Positions 36,524 to 45,165 of a DNA stretch of 64,000 nt are shown piece by piece. The notes beneath the pieces are model-generated. The model had not been told where the DNA came from, did not search any database, and saw nothing but the letters and a program-made list of their open reading frames with translations. A program made the position numbers and the translations under genes. Each line of letters begins with the position of its first letter. The stretch's first letter is position 1. Source of the DNA: Salimicrobium halophilum (GTDB lineage: Bacteria > Bacillota > Bacilli > Bacillales > Halobacillaceae); the NCBI RefSeq assembly GCF_900100295.1, contig NZ_FNEV01000005.1, forward strand, positions 188,501 to 252,500, read 5' to 3'.

Positions 36524-38299
36524 ATGACGATAGAGATGGGGTTGGTTTTTGGTATTGTCGGACTTATGCTGATAGGTCTCATTATGGAAGTGGGACGGCC
36601 GGAGTTGCTCGTGCTGATGACTCTTTTCGTTTTCATCGTATTCGGTTTCATTTCTCCTGAGGAGGGGCTCGCTGGGTTCTCCAATCAAGGAATGCTGACC
36701 ATCGGTTTGCTGTTTATTGTCGGAGGTGTCCTCGAGAAAAGCGGACTTGCAGAAAAGCTCGTCTCCCGCCTCCTCTCAGGTGCAGGAACGGAAAGAAAAG
36801 CCAGAGGTCGTCTTCTGCTGCCACTGGCTGGAATGTCAGGGTTTCTGAACAATACACCATTAGTAGTGACGCTGACACCGGTCGTCCGCAAATGGTGTGA
36901 AGCTCACAATCTTGCCCCATCGAAATTTTTGATTCCCTTGTCTTATGCAGCAATTCTCGGAGGCACGATGACGCTTATGGGGACATCTACGAACCTTGTG
37001 ATCCACGGGCTGCTTCTTGATTTTGATGAAGGAGGGTTCCGTTTCTTCGATTTGGCGATTGCGGGGTTGCCTGTCACAATCGTCGGATTGGTTTACCTTC
37101 TTCTGTTTGCTCCTGTGCTGCTTCCGGATCAAAGGAAAGAAGAGGACGAAGAAGAGACACAACCGAGAGATTTCCTTAGTGAGCTTCGCATTCAGCCTCA
37201 TTTCCCCTATTCAGGAAAGACTGTCCGGGAGGCGGGGCTTGGCGATTTGAAAGGACTGACCCTTATAGAAATAAAGCGGGGGAATAAAAAGATTTCTCCC
37301 GTTACCGGAGAAACAATCGTTTTAAACGGAGATCGTCTTTTTTTTACCGGTGTGATAAATTCGATAGCGGATCTCGGAAAACGTCGTGGATTGCTTGTTG
37401 ATACAGGGACTGATCTTAGCATCGCCGATTTGAAGAAAGGGACGAACAAATTGAGAGAAGGCATTGTTTCCCATCAGTCATCTCTTTTGGGGCGAACGGT
37501 GAAAGAGAATCGTTTCCGACAGACATATGATGCTGCTGTTGTAGCAGTTCATCGTAACGAAGAACGGGTGGAAGGGAGAATAGGGGATATCCAACCGAAA
37601 GCGGGTGATGTGTTACTGATGGTCGCAGGCGAGTCTTTCGATAATCGGGCGAAAAGGCATCGTGACTTCTATGTGACCTCTCCTGAAGGGAAAGAGAAAT
37701 TTTATGAAGATGATCGCACTGGATGGAGCACTCTTCTCATTTTCATTTGTGCGCTCATCTGCGTAATGAGCGGATTCCTCAGTATTTTCGAAGCGATGGC
37801 CATGGCCGTCGCTTTGCTGCTCACGTTCCGTCTCGTATCTCCGGAAGAAGCATTGAAGATGATTCAGTTCAAGGTGCTTGTTCTTATTGCAGGAGCTCTC
37901 GGAATCGGGAATGTCATCATCGAATCTAAAGCGGCAGCATGGATGGCCCAAGAGCTTTCGGTAGCGATGGAACCCTACAATGTAATAATGATCCTGGCAG
38001 TTCTATATGGTACGACAGCGTTACTGACAGAAATAGTTACAAACAATGCCGCGGCAGTCATCATGTTTCCTGTCGCATATCAAATCTCTGAGGGGATCGG
38101 TATGGACCCGATAGGTATGGCGATTCTCATTGCCATAGCTGCATCTGCAAGTTTTCTTTCTCCCATTGGATATCAGACGAACTTGATTGTTCTCGGTCCT
38201 GGTGGCTATCGCTTGAGAGACTACTTGAAAGTAGGATTGCCGCTTACTATTTTGACATCTGTCGTTACCATCGGGATTATCTGTAATTATTATATGTAG
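36524..38299 (+). CDS. SLC13-type permease with two TrkA-C domains, probable sulfate transporter
   Basis: The 591-residue membrane protein belongs to the SLC13/ArsB-NhaD (CitMHS-like) superfamily, with about 11-12 helices in two repeats and two RCK/TrkA-C domains in the central loop (about 210-375; LKGLTLIEIKRG). The segments LNNTPLVVTLTPVV (about 108) and EIVTNNAAAVIMFP (about 505) are the paired re-entrant motifs that bind the anion. It is 43 bases after cysNC and shares its terminator, so sulfate is the most likely substrate. Dicarboxylate transport cannot be ruled out from sequence alone. Confidence 0.85.
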   Translation: MTIEMGLVFGIVGLMLIGLIMEVGRPELLVLMTLFVFIVFGFISPEEGLAGFSNQGMLTIGLLFIVGGVLEKSGLAEKLVSRLLSGAGTERKARGRLLLPLAGMSGFLNNTPLVVTLTPVVRKWCEAHNLAPSKFLIPLSYAAILGGTMTLMGTSTNLVIHGLLLDFDEGGFRFFDLAIAGLPVTIVGLVYLLLFAPVLLPDQRKEEDEEETQPRDFLSELRIQPHFPYSGKTVREAGLGDLKGLTLIEIKRGNKKISPVTGETIVLNGDRLFFTGVINSIADLGKRRGLLVDTGTDLSIADLKKGTNKLREGIVSHQSSLLGRTVKENRFRQTYDAAVVAVHRNEERVEGRIGDIQPKAGDVLLMVAGESFDNRAKRHRDFYVTSPEGKEKFYEDDRTGWSTLLIFICALICVMSGFLSIFEAMAMAVALLLTFRLVSPEEALKMIQFKVLVLIAGALGIGNVIIESKAAAWMAQELSVAMEPYNVIMILAVLYGTTALLTEIVTNNAAAVIMFPVAYQISEGIGMDPIGMAILIAIAASASFLSPIGYQTNLIVLGPGGYRLRDYLKVGLPLTILTSVVTIGIICNYYM

Positions 38300-38314
38300 G
38301 GGACAATCTTTAAG

Positions 38315-38359
38315 AAAAACAGCGCCTTCTCTCCTGGAGGGAAGACGCTGTCTATTTTT
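38315..38359. terminator. Bidirectional terminator: cys operon and small basic protein 1
   Basis: ACAGCG pairs with CGCTGT and CTTC with GAAG; the stem is followed by CTATTTTTG on the plus strand and by TTTTTCTT on the minus strand. Confidence 0.8.
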
Positions 38360-38399
38360 GTGTCTGCTTTTTCTTTTTCATACGGTGGTGGATGACCTG

Positions 38400-38552
38400 C
38401 TACTTCCGTTTACTGCTTCGCCGTAACCATTTCCCGCTTCTTGTCCGCTTGGCACGCTTGGCTTCTGCCAGTTCCTGTTGTTTTTTCCCTTCCGGTGTCT
38501 TGCGGAAGTCCTCTTCGAACTTCTCACGGGCTCTTGTATACAGCAAGGTCAT
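38400..38552 (-). CDS. Small basic protein, family copy 1 (unknown function)
   Basis: A 50-residue frame starts ATG after AAAGGAGGG and begins MTLLYTRAREKFEEDFRK; it ends in a basic tail SGKWLRRSSKRK. Two homologues occur at 51193 and 63844, sharing MTLL(Y/F), RE, Asp about 15, K(S/T) and SGK(W/L). No membrane segment, signal or cysteine is seen. Start, strong ribosome site, terminator and conserved paralogues make it a real gene. Its 5' side has a hairpin-forming region (38594-38620). It is head-to-head with the unknown membrane protein gene at 38824. I do not recognise the family. Confidence 0.85.
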   Translation of the reverse strand: MTLLYTRAREKFEEDFRKTPEGKKQQELAEAKRAKRTRSGKWLRRSSKRK

Positions 38553-38823
38553 CGTACTCCCTCCTTTCCCAGGGAAGTTTCGGAAAGGGTGGAAGGGAGG
38601 AATCGATCCTTCCCTTCAGAGTCCGTCCGGAATGGGTGGGGCGTTCAAGGGGGAATAGGCTCCGGATAGGTATCCCTTTCTTCTATATAAATTCCCTCTG
38701 TGTATACCGGTTCAAACCAGATTCCACACTATTAGTATATGCAGAAGTTTCCCTTTCTATGATTATGTTTATTTCTTTTCTATTAGGCAAAAGAAGAGAA
38801 GGGATGGAGAAAGGAAGGTCGTC

Positions 38824-39996
38824 ATGGACACACACAGAAAAATCATCGGCATCGTTGCGGCACCTGGTTACTCGGACAGAATCGGAGCAGGACTGGAGGA
38901 GGCTATGCCTGAACTTCTCGATTACTATGTCGATCACAGCACAGAATGGATCGTGGAGAGCGACATCGATTCCCTTACCGGTGTCACAGAGAAGACGGAA
39001 GAAGTGATCGCTTCCCTTCTTGAGAAAAAAGAAGACCGGGGATGGGACATGGCGATCTGCCTGACGGATCTTCCACTTTTGTACGAAGGAAAGCTGGTTA
39101 TTGCAGAAGCGAATGAACAACGGGGAGCAGGACTTATCAGTCTGCCGGGACTGGGTGCGACGCCTCTGATCAAAAGGCTCCGTGAGGCTGTCCTTCATCT
39201 GATCAGTGAAATGCATGATGGCAGTACGGATGAACAGAGGAAGAGAGTGGGAGAACGGTGGGAGCGAAAAAGCACACCGCCTTCCACCTTGAAGAAGAAA
39301 GATCCGATGATGCTGATCCGGAAGCGGGGATTCGATCGTCTCTCTCCGATTTACCGCTCCGTGACAAATGACGAAGATAATAACATTGATGTCCGCTTCC
39401 ACGTGGAATCCAGACCCCGGGGAGCGCTCCGTATGGTCACAGGTATGGTCCGGGCCAATCGTCCGTGGCGGATGTTCCCGTCTTTCTTCCGCATGGTTGC
39501 AGCTTCGTTCGGTATCGGTTCCTTCTGTCTGGTTTTTCCTACGCTCTGGATGCTCAGCAATCACTATACGGTACCGAGAATCGCAGGGTTAGCTTTGATG
39601 GCCACTGGGCTTCTGACTGTCTGGCTCATCGCCGCTCATAAATTATGGGAGAAACCGAAAGAAGCGCACTCTGCTTATCTCAGCAGGTTATACAATGGAA
39701 CGACACTGCTCACGCTGTTGACTGGTGTCCTGTTTTATTACGTATTATTATATATTTGTTTCCAGGGCATGGTGCTGCTTATGGTACCGCTCGATACCGT
39801 CGATTCCGAAGTGACAGGAGAATTGAAGCCGAAAGCCTATATTTATATGGCCTGGATCACTGCAAGCGTATCGACGATTCTCGGAGCGCTCGGAAGCACG
39901 CTCGAAAAAGAGGAAACGGTACTCGACGGAACGTATGGATATCGTCAAAAGGAACGATATGAGTGGGCGAAGGAACAGGAGAAAAAGAATGGATGA
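38824..39996 (+). CDS. Rossmann-like / four-helix membrane protein of unknown function, paralogue A
   Basis: The 390-residue protein has an N-terminal alpha/beta domain (about 1-135; GIVAAPGYSDRIG, WDMAICLTDLPL, GLISLPGLGATPLIKR), a polar linker, then RKRGFDRLSPI, GALRMVTGMVRANRPW and four helices (about 220-365) with a charged C-terminal end. I remember database entries of this type labelled as methylene-tetrahydrofolate dehydrogenase, but nothing in the sequence supports that activity. A second copy lies at 61301. RBS AAAGGAAGG. It is followed by a terminator shared with ydaP and is divergent from small basic protein 1. Confidence 0.85.
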   Translation: MDTHRKIIGIVAAPGYSDRIGAGLEEAMPELLDYYVDHSTEWIVESDIDSLTGVTEKTEEVIASLLEKKEDRGWDMAICLTDLPLLYEGKLVIAEANEQRGAGLISLPGLGATPLIKRLREAVLHLISEMHDGSTDEQRKRVGERWERKSTPPSTLKKKDPMMLIRKRGFDRLSPIYRSVTNDEDNNIDVRFHVESRPRGALRMVTGMVRANRPWRMFPSFFRMVAASFGIGSFCLVFPTLWMLSNHYTVPRIAGLALMATGLLTVWLIAAHKLWEKPKEAHSAYLSRLYNGTTLLTLLTGVLFYYVLLYICFQGMVLLMVPLDTVDSEVTGELKPKAYIYMAWITASVSTILGALGSTLEKEETVLDGTYGYRQKERYEWAKEQEKKNG

Positions 39997-40005
39997 AAAT
40001 CATAG

Positions 40006-40045
40006 AGAAAGCCGGTCCCTATCGTAGAAGGACCGGCTTATTTGA
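40006..40045. terminator. Bidirectional terminator between paralogue A and ydaP
   Basis: A perfect 10-bp stem AAGCCGGTCC/GGACCGGCTT; T-rich flanks on both sides are short (ATTTGATT on plus, TTCTCTATGATTTT on minus). Confidence 0.7.
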
Positions 40046-40051
40046 TTCTGT

Positions 40052-41767
40052 TCAGAAAAGTCGTTTTACTGCTTTTTTCATGTCCGGCAAATCCATACTT
40101 CCTGTTTCGAAGAAATTCTTGATGATGTACTGCGTGTAGTTTACAGCAGAGGTATAGTCGATATGACCCGGAAGAGGGGCCATGTCTTCGATGCATACAT
40201 CAATGATCGCCGGTTTATCGGAGAGGAAAGCCTGTTTCATTTTCGTTTCCATTTCGTCGAAGGATTCGATGCGGTACCCTTCTCCGCCACAGTTCTCAGC
40301 GAAGCCTGCAAAGTTCACGGGTCCAAGGTCTGTTTGGTAATTCAAATGACCCATCTGTTGCTGTTCATACTGGATCATGCCGATCGCTTCGTTATTGAGG
40401 ACGATGACTTTGATTGGTAGCTGATATTTCACGGCCGTAACGAAATCATGCATCATCATCGAGAACCCTCCGTCTCCGCAGATGGCGAGTACCTGCTTAT
40501 CCGGGTGCACGATTTGAGCAGCGAGAGCTCCCGGAAGTCCGATACCCATGGTTGCGAGCTGACCGGAAATCAGGAATTTCTGATCGATGAACGGAAGGAA
40601 ACGGGAAGCCCAGACGGTGACGTTGCCGACATCTGCCGAAACGATGGCCCCCGGTTCGAGAAGTTTTTCCACCTGATACATGACTTGTGGGGCCTGAATC
40701 GGTGTTTTTTCTTCCCGTTTCTCTTTTTGCAGGGATATGCGCCACTCGTTCATTTTCTCTTGATATTTCTCGAGGTAGGAAGTATCTTCCGTCTGCGTCA
40801 TTGTCGAGGTGAGGGCGGATAAGGTCGACTTCGCATCCCCGGCGAGTCCGACGGTTACCGGGTAATACTTCCCGATATTTTCCGGTTTGTTGTCGATCTG
40901 TATTCCATCTACCCCCTCAGGGAAAAAGTCTGAATACGGAAACTGCGTGCCTATTAGAATCAGGAGATCTGTCTCCTTCACCGCATGATAGGCGGGCTTT
41001 GTACCTATTTGTCCGTGATGACCGAGGCAATACGGATGATTGTCAGGAATCAGCCCTTTGGCGAGAAGACTGAGAATAATCGGAGCCCCCGCTTTCTCAG
41101 CGAACGAGAGAAGTTCTTCCTGTGCCCCGAATGTACCCTTTCCAGCCAGAATCACCGGCTTTTCCGCTTTTTCGATCAGTTCGCGAGCGGCGTTCATGTC
41201 TTCCTGGGCAGGGAAAATGTTCGGACGGAAGTAGGTGCTCGTCGTAAGGGACGCTCCGTCCTTCTGTTTCTCAGCGAACAGATTGTCCGGTACGATCAGT
41301 ACAGAAACCCCTTTCTGTGCATAGGCTTCCCGGATTGCCTGATTCAAAAGATCTGGGAGTTGTTCAGAAGATTGCGCCCGTTTGTTGAAGACGGCCACGT
41401 CGTCGAACATGCGCTCCAGGTTGATTTCCTGGAAGGCATCTGTTCCTACGGCGGTACTCGACACCTGTCCGACGATGGCAAGTACAGGAGCGTGATCCCC
41501 TTTCGCATCATACAAGCCGTTCAACATGTGTACCCCGCCCGGACCTGCAATGGAAAGGCATACGCCGAGTTTCCCTGTCAGTTTCGCTTCACTGGAGGCG
41601 GCAAGAGAGGCAGTTTCTTCGTGACGCACTTGGATGAAATCAAGGGATTCTGATGTTCGTATGTCATCTATTAATTCGTTGATCGAATCACCAGGGAGTC
41701 CATAGATATGTTCGACTCCCCAATTCTTCAGTTGGTCTGTCATGATTGCTCCGGTTCTTTGAGCCAT
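40052..41767 (-). CDS. ydaP: Thiamine-diphosphate pyruvate oxidase (YdaP/PoxB type)
   Basis: The 571-residue enzyme has the three ThDP-enzyme domains: the N-terminal PYR domain with the activating Glu in RHEETASLAA (about 50), a central FAD/nucleotide domain, and the C-terminal PP domain with the ThDP motif GDGGFSMMMHDF to IVLNN (about 430-460). It should convert pyruvate to acetate and carbon dioxide, passing electrons to quinone or oxygen. In B. subtilis ydaP is a general stress gene, and a sigma-B-like promoter is seen here too. RBS AAAAAGGAGG. Acetolactate synthase is a less likely alternative. Confidence 0.88.
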   Translation of the reverse strand: MAQRTGAIMTDQLKNWGVEHIYGLPGDSINELIDDIRTSESLDFIQVRHEETASLAASSEAKLTGKLGVCLSIAGPGGVHMLNGLYDAKGDHAPVLAIVGQVSSTAVGTDAFQEINLERMFDDVAVFNKRAQSSEQLPDLLNQAIREAYAQKGVSVLIVPDNLFAEKQKDGASLTTSTYFRPNIFPAQEDMNAARELIEKAEKPVILAGKGTFGAQEELLSFAEKAGAPIILSLLAKGLIPDNHPYCLGHHGQIGTKPAYHAVKETDLLILIGTQFPYSDFFPEGVDGIQIDNKPENIGKYYPVTVGLAGDAKSTLSALTSTMTQTEDTSYLEKYQEKMNEWRISLQKEKREEKTPIQAPQVMYQVEKLLEPGAIVSADVGNVTVWASRFLPFIDQKFLISGQLATMGIGLPGALAAQIVHPDKQVLAICGDGGFSMMMHDFVTAVKYQLPIKVIVLNNEAIGMIQYEQQQMGHLNYQTDLGPVNFAGFAENCGGEGYRIESFDEMETKMKQAFLSDKPAIIDVCIEDMAPLPGHIDYTSAVNYTQYIIKNFFETGSMDLPDMKKAVKRLF

Positions 41768-41805
41768 TTGGTGGTTCCTCCTTTTTCCTATCGCTAAAGA
41801 AATAG

Positions 41806-41830
41806 TAACCCTTTTTTGATACCTCTAAAC
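41806..41830 (-). promoter_or_regulatory. Sigma-B-type promoter of ydaP
   Basis: On the minus strand GTTTAG and GGGTTA are separated by 13 bases, matching sigma-B spacing, about 38 bases upstream of the ydaP ATG. Confidence 0.62.
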
Positions 41831-41951
41831 CAACTACTTTTTTCTCTATTAATTAAATAGGAAGAGATACGTCGATTTTACGTTTTATCAGTAGAACAGG
41901 GTGGTAACTTCTAATTAATGTACACAGAAATTTCAGGAAAGGATAGGAGAA

Positions 41952-42647
41952 ATGGTGAAACATATCAGAAAAATGTCGTTCTTTTTTCTATTACTGGTGG
42001 CAGGCTGTGACATCCGTGTGCTTGATCCGGCCAGTGAGACCGGGAGGAGGATAGAGGATCTTATCGGACTGAGTTTCTGGATGATGATGCTCGTTCTGGT
42101 AATCGTTTTCATTCTATTTATCCACTTCATAAAAAAATACCGTGTCAAAGATGATTCTTACGTACCGCCGGAGGAGAAAGAGAATAAATGGCTCGAGATC
42201 TCATGGACCGTACTCCCGATCATTCTTCTGATCATTTTGGCGATACCGACTGTGATTGCTACCTACAACCTTACATACAAATCGGAAGCAGAGGAAGATT
42301 CGTTGAAGAAAGAAGGGCTCCATGTAGAAGTGACAGCGGGACAGTTTTCTTTCACTTTCACGTATCCGAACGGGAAAGAATCGACCAACCAGCTACTGTT
42401 GCCGGTGGATAGAGAAGTGACGTTTACGTTGACCTCGAAAGACGTGATTCACTCGTTCTGGGTACCGGAGCTTTCCGGGAAAATCGATGCGATACCCGGG
42501 AAACAGACGCATCTGAAATTCACCCCCAATCAAGTAGGGGGATATCAGGGGAAATGCGCTGAATTTTGTGGTTCGCATCATGCGATGATGCGCTTCACTA
42601 CCAGAGTCGTCGAACAGGATACATTTACCGAATGGATGGACAAATAG
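41952..42647 (+). CDS. Heme-copper oxidase subunit II with CuA site, no cytochrome c domain
   Basis: The 231-residue lipoprotein has a lipobox VAGC (Cys about 19), two membrane helices (about 32-58 and 78-100) and a cupredoxin domain with a complete CuA site, CAEFCGSHHAMM (about 201), plus HSFWVPEL. CuA means electrons come from cytochrome c or another one-electron carrier rather than quinol. Unlike CtaC of Bacillus it has no C-terminal cytochrome c. It is first of an operon with subunits I and III. RBS AAGGATAGGAG. Confidence 0.92.
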   Translation: MVKHIRKMSFFFLLLVAGCDIRVLDPASETGRRIEDLIGLSFWMMMLVLVIVFILFIHFIKKYRVKDDSYVPPEEKENKWLEISWTVLPIILLIILAIPTVIATYNLTYKSEAEEDSLKKEGLHVEVTAGQFSFTFTYPNGKESTNQLLLPVDREVTFTLTSKDVIHSFWVPELSGKIDAIPGKQTHLKFTPNQVGGYQGKCAEFCGSHHAMMRFTTRVVEQDTFTEWMDK

Positions 42648-42663
42648 AAGGGAGGTTTCTGTT

Positions 42664-44577
42664 ATGAATCTACCAGTGATAGGGAAAGTACCGTCTGATG
42701 TCGTCGTCGCCTGGATGGTGATGCTGATACTAGGGGCACTTACAATCATCTTTTTATCGAAAAAGAAAAAATGGTCACTTTTGTGGGAATACATGCGTAC
42801 GACGCACCATCGGAAAATCGGAACGATGTACATTATGGCGGCAATCCTATTCTTCTTCCGGGGAGGGATGGACGCTCTGCTTATCCGGACACAGTTAGCA
42901 GTACCTCAGAACGATTTCTGGGTCTACCAGGGAGATAAGTACAATGAACTGTTCACCTTCCACGGTACCGTGATGATCTTCTTCGTCGCCATGCCGCTGT
43001 TGATCGGTCTTATGAACGTAGCCATCCCCCTTCAGATCGGAGCGAATGATTTGGCGTTCCCTTACCTGAACGCTGTAAGTTTCTGGTTGTTTTTTGCAGG
43101 GGCGATGATTTTCAACATGTCCTTTTTCTTCAACGCTGCACCTAATGCAGGGTGGACAGCCTACGCTCCGTTATCGACGGATGCCTACACGGCCCAGGTG
43201 AACAACAATTACTACATATTCGGATTACAGGTGTCGGGGATGGGGACGATTCTGACGGCGATCAACATGATTGTCACCATTTTTCGCCTACGTGCTCCAG
43301 GGATGAAGATGACGAGAATGCCTCTTTTTCCGTGGTCGACTCTCGTGACATCCGTGCTCATTCTCGTCGCCTTTCCGGTGTTGACGATTGCACTGACACT
43401 CCTGATGTTCGACCGCTATTACGGCACTCATTTCTTCATGTCCGAGATGGGGGATCCCGTCTACTGGCAGCATCTGTTCTGGATTTTCGGTCATCCGGAA
43501 GTATACATTCTCATCATTCCGGCGTTCGGTATCTTCTCGGATATCATTTCCCACTTCTCCAGACAGAAAGTATATGGTTATAAATCGATGGTCGGAGCTA
43601 TCGTACTCATTGCCATGCTCGGTTTCATGGTGTGGGCACACCATATGTTCACGGTGGGACTCGGAGCGTTCGCTAACACTTTTTTTGCCATTACGACGAT
43701 GATGATCGCTGTACCTACCGGAATCAAGGTGTTCAACTGGCTGTTTACGATGCGGCACGGTGCTATACGGATGACGACCCCCATGCTCTTCTCACTCGGA
43801 TTCATTCCGACGTTCGTCATGGGCGGGGTGACAGGAGTGATGCTAGCTGTAGCCGCTGCAGATTATCAGTACCACGATACGTATTTCGTCGTTGCTCACT
43901 TCCATTACACGATGGTCGGGGGTACTGTCCTCGGGGCGTTCGCAGGAATCTATTACTGGTTCCCCAAGATGACTGGGAAAAAGCTCGATGACAGCCTTGG
44001 GAAATGGCATTTCTGGTTGTTTGCGACAGGCTTCCACCTGACGTTCCTTCCCCAACATTTCGCTGGATTGAATGGAATGCCGAGGCGTGTGTACACCTAT
44101 CTGCCGGAGGACGGCGTGGCTATTTATAACGGAGTCAGTACGGCAGGTGCTTTCCTTATGGGGATCAGTATGCTGTTTCTGCTCTACAATCTGTATAAGA
44201 CCGCGAAGTCGAAGGAGAAGGCAGCGGCTGATGCGTGGCTCGGGGACGGTCGGACGCTCGAATGGACGGTCGCTTCTCCTGCGCCGGAGCACCCTTTTGA
44301 ACAAGTCCCTTATGTAAAAAGCGTCGATCCCTTCTGGTTTCATAAACGTCGCATACAGAATATGCCTATGGGAGCGAATCCACGTCCATCCCCGGTATCT
44401 GTGAAGACGATCCAACCGCTTCTGTTCGTATTGACCATAAGTATGATGAGCATCGCATTCATCTATCATTGGATATGGGTTGAAATCATTTTCGGACTGC
44501 TCGTGTTGATGTTTTTCCTCCTTCGTACTCTGACGGATGAGAGGGAAAGCGTCTATAGGAAGGAGGGGGAAGCATGA
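42664..44577 (+). CDS. Heme-copper oxidase subunit I (A-type, Qox-like)
   Basis: This 637-residue subunit holds the low-spin heme and the heme-CuB centre. Ligands are visible in FTFHGTVMIFF, FGHPEVYIL (CuB His and cross-linked Tyr, about 280), WAHHMF (about 325) and VVAHFHYTMVGG (about 415). It resembles QoxB in its N-terminal extra helix and FRGGMDALLIR segment, and it is a second copy next to the qoxB at the window edge. It starts 16 bases after subunit II and overlaps subunit III by ATGA. Confidence 0.93.
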   Translation: MNLPVIGKVPSDVVVAWMVMLILGALTIIFLSKKKKWSLLWEYMRTTHHRKIGTMYIMAAILFFFRGGMDALLIRTQLAVPQNDFWVYQGDKYNELFTFHGTVMIFFVAMPLLIGLMNVAIPLQIGANDLAFPYLNAVSFWLFFAGAMIFNMSFFFNAAPNAGWTAYAPLSTDAYTAQVNNNYYIFGLQVSGMGTILTAINMIVTIFRLRAPGMKMTRMPLFPWSTLVTSVLILVAFPVLTIALTLLMFDRYYGTHFFMSEMGDPVYWQHLFWIFGHPEVYILIIPAFGIFSDIISHFSRQKVYGYKSMVGAIVLIAMLGFMVWAHHMFTVGLGAFANTFFAITTMMIAVPTGIKVFNWLFTMRHGAIRMTTPMLFSLGFIPTFVMGGVTGVMLAVAAADYQYHDTYFVVAHFHYTMVGGTVLGAFAGIYYWFPKMTGKKLDDSLGKWHFWLFATGFHLTFLPQHFAGLNGMPRRVYTYLPEDGVAIYNGVSTAGAFLMGISMLFLLYNLYKTAKSKEKAAADAWLGDGRTLEWTVASPAPEHPFEQVPYVKSVDPFWFHKRRIQNMPMGANPRPSPVSVKTIQPLLFVLTISMMSIAFIYHWIWVEIIFGLLVLMFFLLRTLTDERESVYRKEGEA

Positions 44578-45149
44578 CGGCAGTCACACAGGAACTGTTC
44601 AAAGATAAACGTATGGGGTTTTTCCTTTATCTCGGGGTGGAAGCGGTCATGTTCCTCACTCTCTTCGCTACCTATATCATTTTCACTCCCCCTGATACAG
44701 GAGCACGTCCGGAAGAAGTGTTCAAAGCCAAAGAAGTTCTTAAAACATCTGCGGCCCTGCTTCCGTCGAGTTTGACGCTTTTGCTGGCGGAAAGGGGGCT
44801 GGTTAAAGGGAAGCGGTCGTGGGTGTGGGGCGGTCTTGTACTTACATTTCTGCTCGGATCCACTTTCCTGGCTCTCGAGATAAACGAATTCTACAGGTAC
44901 GCTGCCCACGAGGGGTATGTATTATCAATGAATAATTACCTTGCATCCTTTTACGTCCTGGTCGGTCTGCACGCTTCTCACGTCGCATTCGGATTGATGT
45001 GGATGGTGATATTGATGTTCCGGTTGTCATTCTCGAAATTACGCGATTACTTTATCGAAAAGCATAAAATTTTCAATTATTACTGGCATTTCGTAGATAT
45101 CATCTGGGTGTTGATCGTCCTGATCGTCTACCTGCCATACATCATCTGA
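44574..45149 (+). CDS. Heme-copper oxidase subunit III
   Basis: The 191-residue protein is a five-helix subunit III of the QoxC/CtaE family, with LGVEAVMFLTLFATYI near the start, LGLHASHVAFG-like VGLHASHVAFGLMW in the middle and YWHFVDIIWVLIVLIVYLP at the end. It stabilises the oxidase core. No subunit IV gene follows, unlike qoxABCD or ctaCDEF. Four bases overlap with subunit I. Confidence 0.9.
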   Translation: MTAVTQELFKDKRMGFFLYLGVEAVMFLTLFATYIIFTPPDTGARPEEVFKAKEVLKTSAALLPSSLTLLLAERGLVKGKRSWVWGGLVLTFLLGSTFLALEINEFYRYAAHEGYVLSMNNYLASFYVLVGLHASHVAFGLMWMVILMFRLSFSKLRDYFIEKHKIFNYYWHFVDIIWVLIVLIVYLPYII

Positions 45150-45165
45150 AGGAGGAGAAAATACA

